This document shows, piece after piece, positions 58,156 through 64,000 of a stretch of 64,000 nucleotides of DNA. Positions within the stretch are counted from its first letter, which is position 1; every line of letters starts with the position of its first letter. A program made the position numbers and the translations under genes. The notes beneath the pieces are model-generated. The model was not told where the DNA came from and did no database searches. It worked only from the letters and a program-made list of their open reading frames with translations. Origin of the DNA: Siphonodentalium dalli (lineage: Eukaryota; Mollusca; Scaphopoda; Gadilida; Siphonodentaliidae); contig CP136062.1 of assembly GCA_032622095.1 (NCBI GenBank), positions 53,921,849-53,985,848 of the forward strand, read 5' to 3'.

Positions 58156-61037
58156 GTTTAAACTAACATAAGTTTTTGGAGCATTGCGTGTTTGTATCTG
58201 TCGCTTTAAAATACACACGACGGCTGTATTATTTTTCTAAGAAATTTAAGGTGACCCTGAAGTTCATGTTCACCCTTGTAAAACGTCAGTGCCACCCAGC
58301 TTGCAATTCTAAACAGTTAGTGCCACTGAATATAGTACTTTTGTCATTTTGTTCTGAACTGCAGTGTTTCATTCCAGCGGGAGATACTTATGGACGTGTC
58401 ATCAACATTGGAACAATGGTTTTAAAATATTAACAATTAACCTAAGGACTCTGATGAATGTATTATATGTATCGCTCAGTTGAACGATAATATCCATTAT
58501 TTCAAATATACGCTGAGAAGCGGAATGTTTGCTCAATGGGACAGACGGCATAGCTTACTCTCACCCCGGCACATTTTATTGAAATTCCGATTCATTACCG
58601 AATTTATCATATATAATAGACACCTTTTGAAATTAGTAGTTTGAGACATCCGCCGTTGAAAGCGGAGAATACCCGTATCAATAGAGAAATATACGTTTGA
58701 GTAAACAAACAGTTCTACCCTAGAGTGCGTTTGGCAAAAATAAGACATTCCGCGATCAAGTGGGGTACCCACCAGACTTTCCGGTGTCCACGCCGTGGAG
58801 TGATGGTGCAGAGAGATGTCACCAAATCGGGATGTCAAAGATACGGAGTATATATTTCGCATTTTCACTGTCTGTCGGTGAATTATCATTCATAAGCGCT
58901 AACTGCTAGTATATGAATAACATCTGGCTTGCGAACCATCGCGGCGTTTCATCACATACATACGATATGACGAAAGTATACATATGAAGTATGAACGCCA
59001 CGCAGTTCATCGAATCGATTTTTCAACTATTATGTAATTAAGTGATTATAATTAAAAAGCTATCAATTGTGTTAGTTATTCACTTGTGTATTTATTTACT
59101 TATTTATTTATTGTCGTCGTTCTCTAGAGTGAGGTGGTAGCATGGTAGAAATGATGCAACTAGTCTGACCATACAGATAACTAATTGGTGAAGCTGGTTC
59201 CGCCAACTTGGATTGATGAGCTCAGTGGAAAAGTTATGGAATGGCGGGTACTTCAGGGCGTGATCTATAGTACAAATTTGAAAATATTGCCCTTTATTTT
59301 TGGTTTAGGTCTGCACATTGAAGTTCTTCATTATTGTCGTGTGTACACTTGTAGATGACGACGTGTGTCATAACGTATACGTTCCCGGAGAGAAAGATGA
59401 AAACAATTTAAATCAAGAGTGAGCAGGGAAGTGGCTGTTGGAGTTTTCCAACTCGTACACCGATTTCTCAAACTGTTGTATATGTCCAAGCTGACACCCT
59501 CTAAGGTTGAAAATGTTTAAAATGATGGTCATTTCAGTCAACCAAAACAACAATTTCCACACAAAATTAAACTGTTATAACAAGTCGAACCTCTGTCTTG
59601 TGTGAACTTTCCAACCGATATTGTGTTGGGCACAACAGTTGCTATTGAAATATGTCCAGTAACATAAATGTATTAAACAAAGATCCAAACAACGCCTGTG
59701 TTTGTTTTTCAATCTTATAACGGATTTCTAAATTCGATACTATTTTACCAAACGGTACACTATTGTCACTGTTCACTATAGTCATTACTTTCAAATTCAT
59801 TATATTGATTTCGAAATCAATGGTTGATCATAACAATGATGTAGTGATACATATTTTAAATAATACGACGAAGCATTATCAGTCACACAGGGCGAAACTG
59901 TAAACCTAATATCATTTCTCTCATGCATTGGGACATAGGTTTGCTCTCATTATTTCATTGTATCAAAACGTACACATAGTATTTTATGGTGTCAAATAGG
60001 ATCCTTAAATGCACACTCCGGTTATTTTCAAGTGGCATTCAATTTGACAAATTTGATAGAATCAAGTGACTTTTAATTCGTTGATTAATTTGAGAGAGTA
60101 TATGTCCATTGGTGAAGCATAAATGTTCTACAATGTTAACCTTCTCCCCGACTCAACTTAATTTTTCAACCATTTGTCAGTCTATAACCAGCCCAACATC
60201 GCTATATTTAGAACGTGCGTGGCTAGATTGCTGAACGTCAAATTAAAAGAAGATGAATTCACTGTGAAATTCACTCTAAGAGAAAGTTACTTTTGGAGCA
60301 GTACACGATTTATCGTGTTGTACGCGGTCTTAAAAATAGAAAATAAGAATCTTGGGGCATGACAGTCAGTGTAGCCGGTGTTAAATGTGACATTACGGGT
60401 TTGAATGTTAAATTATTTTACAAAACTGGGAAAGTTCATAAAAAGGTGATTTTTTTTAAACGTAACATGATTTTCCTATTCAGTGTATTTGGTAACGGGG
60501 AAAATAGCCCGATTTCTCTCCCCTAAATTCTGTCATCCGTGATTGCAAGAAATGTTTTTGAATCTGCTACGATAAGTTGTTTTCTATTTCCGATATTTAT
60601 CAGCTCTAACATAGCTCTATCAGATGGAAAAAAGCTTATTTACTCACATTCTATCTGTCATTGTTTGTTCTGTATTGAACATGGTCAACAATGGGTAAAA
60701 TGAAGCGTTTTGTGCGTGCATAACGCAGTGACAAATTTTACGAAGAAGCCATAGCACAGACCTGAGATTACATCTACATTTTCTATCGAAAATAAAACAT
60801 GTTTAATGAGACCTACGCCAAAGATAATGGCTCAGCATAGATGTGAAGTACAGTACCCCTCCCATGTTAGCAAAATTGCTGGAACTTGTGTATTGCTACC
60901 TTTATTATAGTTGGCAAACTTCACATTTTGCCATTTGAAATTAACCGAAATGTGCCTTTAAGAACTAGGTCTAACGATCAGGGCATCTCTAATTAATATA
61001 GAATACAGCCTTCAATCGATTTGTTATCATTCGGCAG
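58156..61037. other. Locus 2 intron 3, remainder
   Basis: AT-rich intron without recognised exons. The acceptor for exon 4 is at TCATTCGGCAG. The frame at 60174-60362 shows no domain. Confidence 0.5.
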
Positions 61038-61134
61038 GTGTTCCAGAGACGAATGGACGGAAGCTTAAATTTCTACAAAAACTGGGAGAGTTATTTTCAT
61101 GGTTTCGGTAACGTTTCCCACGAATTCTGGTTAG
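61038..61134 (+). CDS. Locus 2 exon 4: second part of fibrinogen-related domain
   Basis: A 97-base exon from phase 0 to phase 1, donor GTAAGT. It gives [20 protein letters not shown] then [13 protein letters not shown], following directly on GGGWL of exon 3. This matches FReD proteins (VFQRR.DGS..F...W..Y..GFG.....FWLG). The rest of the domain, with its GGWWY..C..SNLNG part and stop, is not in the remaining 2.9 kb and must lie to the right of the window. Confidence 0.92.
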
Positions 61135-62189
61135 GTAAGTATGCTCAGTGTTTGATATGCATCAATTACATGTACGCACATTGACTGAAATATCCTGAAC
61201 TCGTATCTTTGTCCATACATACACATGTGTGTGACTCCACCTACTCATAATGTTCACGTCGAAAATCTAACCGATTAGTTTATCATTCTGTCCACGTTCC
61301 CGTGACCATGCACACTGTGTCGATAAACACTAACTACTTGCATATAGTTGTCTCTGAAATACTTACTGAGGTCATGCTATAAATTCAGCACCAGAAATAA
61401 GAAAACGGATCTAACTTTTCTTCAGTGTAAAACAATATAGAGAGCGTTCCGCGTTAACATTTTTACATGCCGTAAATAATAAGAGCGCTAATCTTACTTC
61501 TTTGCGGAACGTTGATAAAAGCTGATAAGTGCATGTATACTATATCGGTTAGTTTATTTTCAGAGTATATAAAGTCTGTTTACTCACCCGATCCCCTCGT
61601 ATGTTATAGCTTCAAGCGTAAATATGTCAGGCTAACAATAGCAACCAAAAGCGCGCAAACCGCGCGTTGGTGCTTATACCTTTGGAACAGGTAAATGATG
61701 ATAACCTTTTCCTATATTTTCAGTAGCGATGAGATACATCCTGGTGGCGTGTATGTTTTTTTTGTGTGACATTGACAGTTTCTTATTTACCAGCTCTTGT
61801 AAGTGGTACCATGCTGTAATATCTAGAGTCCAACCTTTCCATCCATATGGATGGCCCCCTACCGCCCGATAAGTGTCTGGCCTTTTGGATATGCTTGGAA
61901 TAAAAATTATATTTTACCACTAGCTTTTTGTGAATGAAGCAAGGCTTCTTATGGCCAACCCCAGTGTCCGTGATTGCGGGTGGGTTGACGATATGTGTTG
62001 TGCATGTCACCGTTCTGATTGTGATTAGAGGCTCAGAACTGTTTTAGTTCATGTATATATTGTCGATGTTTTCATGTTAATATTTTGTTTGGTTTGATAT
62101 GTTCTAATTGATATTATAACATAGCCTACTTGTTATTCCATATGCAGATTCTAACAATAGTTTTCATGGGAAAATTCCCATTACGATAT
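61135..62189. other. Locus 2 intron 4, first part
   Basis: Intronic. No FReD exon was found here; the frame at 61512-61694 does not fit the family. Confidence 0.5.
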
Positions 62190-62570
62190 TGTGGGCCGCT
62201 CTACAGCACTCTTTATTTTACCTAAATCGGTCAAAAAGCCGAAACATGGCATGGGTGACACACTTTAACCCCTAAATCAATCAAGGGGTGTATGGGGTAA
62301 ATATTTATAATTTCTTGGGGCCACCCTATAATACCCTTTATTTGACCTCAATCGGTAAAAAGGGCCACCAAATGGCACGGATGTCCTATTTGAACATTTT
62401 TATTGGGGTGGGGTGTGTGGAAAGATGTCTTGGTGGCCACCATACAACACCCTTTATTTGACCTAAATCGGTCAAGAGGTCGAGACATGGCATGGGTGCC
62501 ATATTTGAACTCCTCTGGCCGCCGGTCATTTTTGATCGGGGTGGGATGTGTTGGGAAAATAATTACAAAG
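62190..62570. repeat. Degenerate tandem repeat, about 120-bp units, three copies
   Basis: CACTCTTTATTTTACCTAAATCGGTCAAA (three pieces: CTTTATTT, CCTAAATCGGTCA, GCATGGGTG) recurs near 62208, 62333 and 62449. Each copy is followed by GGCATGGGTG or a similar word and a GGGGTGGGGTGTGT block. It lies within the locus 2 intron. Confidence 0.8.
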
Positions 62571-64000
62571 TCTGATTTCGAAAACTAGAATAATTTTCTC
62601 CTTCGAAAATGATGGTCGCACAAGGTTCCCCTGATGTACTACACCTGCCCCAGTACCGCATAGATTATAAGACATCTGGGTTTATCTGGTGGAATATTAT
62701 ATTATTATGGTAGTAGTTTGTGTATTTATCGACATCGGGGCAGGAGTGGATGTAAAATGACAGCGGAAATGATAGTCTGGTTTAGCCACACAAATGCACG
62801 TAACTTGTGACGAGTGTCAACGAAAGTCACCGGACTCAGTCGAAAATTTCGTCCACACGTACATGGTCAGTCAGTTTATAAGTAATATAGCAAATCGGAA
62901 TAACCCAGTCTTCTGATAGCCGACTGAGCTACCACCATAATTTGGGCAATATAGGAGGATGGGAGTTGCCTCTTCGTGAAGACCATATTTTGTATTGAAG
63001 ATAATTAAGTGTATCGGTGGTCACACTGTGGATATCTTTTACTCACCATCGACTGTGCATCCCCGTATCAATACAATAGTTGCACACGTTACAACTTAAA
63101 CGTGTGCGTGGCTAAACATGGCGAATACAAGATTGAAATCGTGTAACAAATTGGACACACCCATGTTTAATAAGATCATACGCTAGCGTAATTAACGAAC
63201 CAAAACTAAACCACTCACATGAGGGTATCTGTAGCGTATAAAACAATTCTTATCAAGATCAATTTATAGATTCCCACCAAATAAGATTCACATGCATAGG
63301 GGTTATATTTTTTGTCGGTAATTATAAATAGTTATATACATGTATGTTGTCGAGAGTGGAACTGGACCTAACCATTATATTACTTGGCGTGCTGTGGGAG
63401 CTCTCCGCTTGAGATACTACTTACTCAGGCTGGATAGAGAAGCGTGTCTATTTCATAATGTTCATTTCATTCATAACATGTCGTCATTTCAACGACAGTC
63501 GACAAACTGCGTCATCATGTAAGTTTCCCCATTGACCGAATTCGCGTGGAACTGAATGTATCTTCTGCTTTGTTCATAAGTATGTGATTTCATTCTATTC
63601 AAGACAATAGGATATATATGGATTAACAGAAGCATGTACGTACTATACAGACTTGTGAAAATAATTAAATCAATATTAAATATTATGTTATTTCCTTTCG
63701 CACAGTACATAGTCTCTACAGTACTGCCGTGCATCAGTTGGAAAATAAAGCTTTGAGATACACGTAGATCGTGTCGTGGCTCTCACGATGGGGCACCTCG
63801 CAAAACGGAGAACTATATAGGTCCAAAATTTGATCCAATAGAGTGAATAAACATGTTAGAAATTCATTATAGACTAGCTACTTGTCCTTATAAATAACAG
63901 AACACAGAAATGATTGTATGACGTTTATATAAATAGGATAATGTTGCACATCGACTGAGTTGTGTTGGCCTCTTGGCAGTCGATTCCGACATTAATGCTT
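62571..64000. other. Right end of window: intron 4 of locus 2
   Basis: No further exon or element is recognised. The reading frames of 60-81 residues lack any domain. The locus is presumed to continue beyond the window. Confidence 0.4.

Noticed and set aside
61512-61694. Possible next FReD exon of locus 2
   Set aside because: An acceptor-like TTTATTTTCAG precedes it, but the residues do not match the FReD continuation (LE.I..LT...).

Overview
This is nuclear DNA from an invertebrate animal. It is AT-rich, has consensus GT-AG introns, truncated non-LTR retrotransposons, many small foldback (MITE-like) elements and several satellites. There is no bacterial gene organisation. The PAN + EGF + fibrinogen-domain lectin gene and the style of the retroelements suggest a spiralian, perhaps a mollusc, but that is a low-confidence guess. 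About 95% of the window is non-coding or repeat-derived.

Two host loci of one family can be supported. Locus 1 (about 11.56-15.35 kb, + strand) has an EGF-like exon and a fibrinogen-related (FReD) terminal exon that contains the whole domain without introns. Joined directly, the two exons are out of frame and meet a stop at once, so this copy is either missing an exon or decaying. Locus 2 (53.40 kb to beyond the right edge, + strand) has a signal peptide + PAN/apple exon, an EGF-like exon and two FReD exons. All junctions are in matching phase. The rest of its FReD domain lies outside the window. The predicted product is a secreted lectin-like recognition protein.

Layout: 1-8 kb has a LINE fragment, a 122-bp tandem repeat, nested palindromes, a Tc1/mariner-type MITE and a 1.3-kb duplication. 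8-17 kb holds locus 1 with a degenerate satellite in its intron. 18-21 kb has a (GA)n tract, two abutting MITEs and a local duplication. 21.3-32.7 kb is a LINE graveyard. One LINE here keeps about 1,000 codons broken by a single stop and has inserted into an older LINE. 34.4-41.9 kb holds a minisatellite and a roughly 820-bp satellite (eight full units plus a deleted ninth). 42-53 kb is mostly anonymous, with a foldback element and an 84-bp repeat. 53.4-64 kb is locus 2, whose introns carry a GC-richer foldback and inverted tRNA-like SINE copies.

I see no rRNA, functional tRNA, CRISPR or operon. The most useful observations are the two contrasting FReD loci, the nested LINE, the satellite with its internal minisatellite, and the repeated-palindrome families. 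I do not see a clearly novel multi-gene system.
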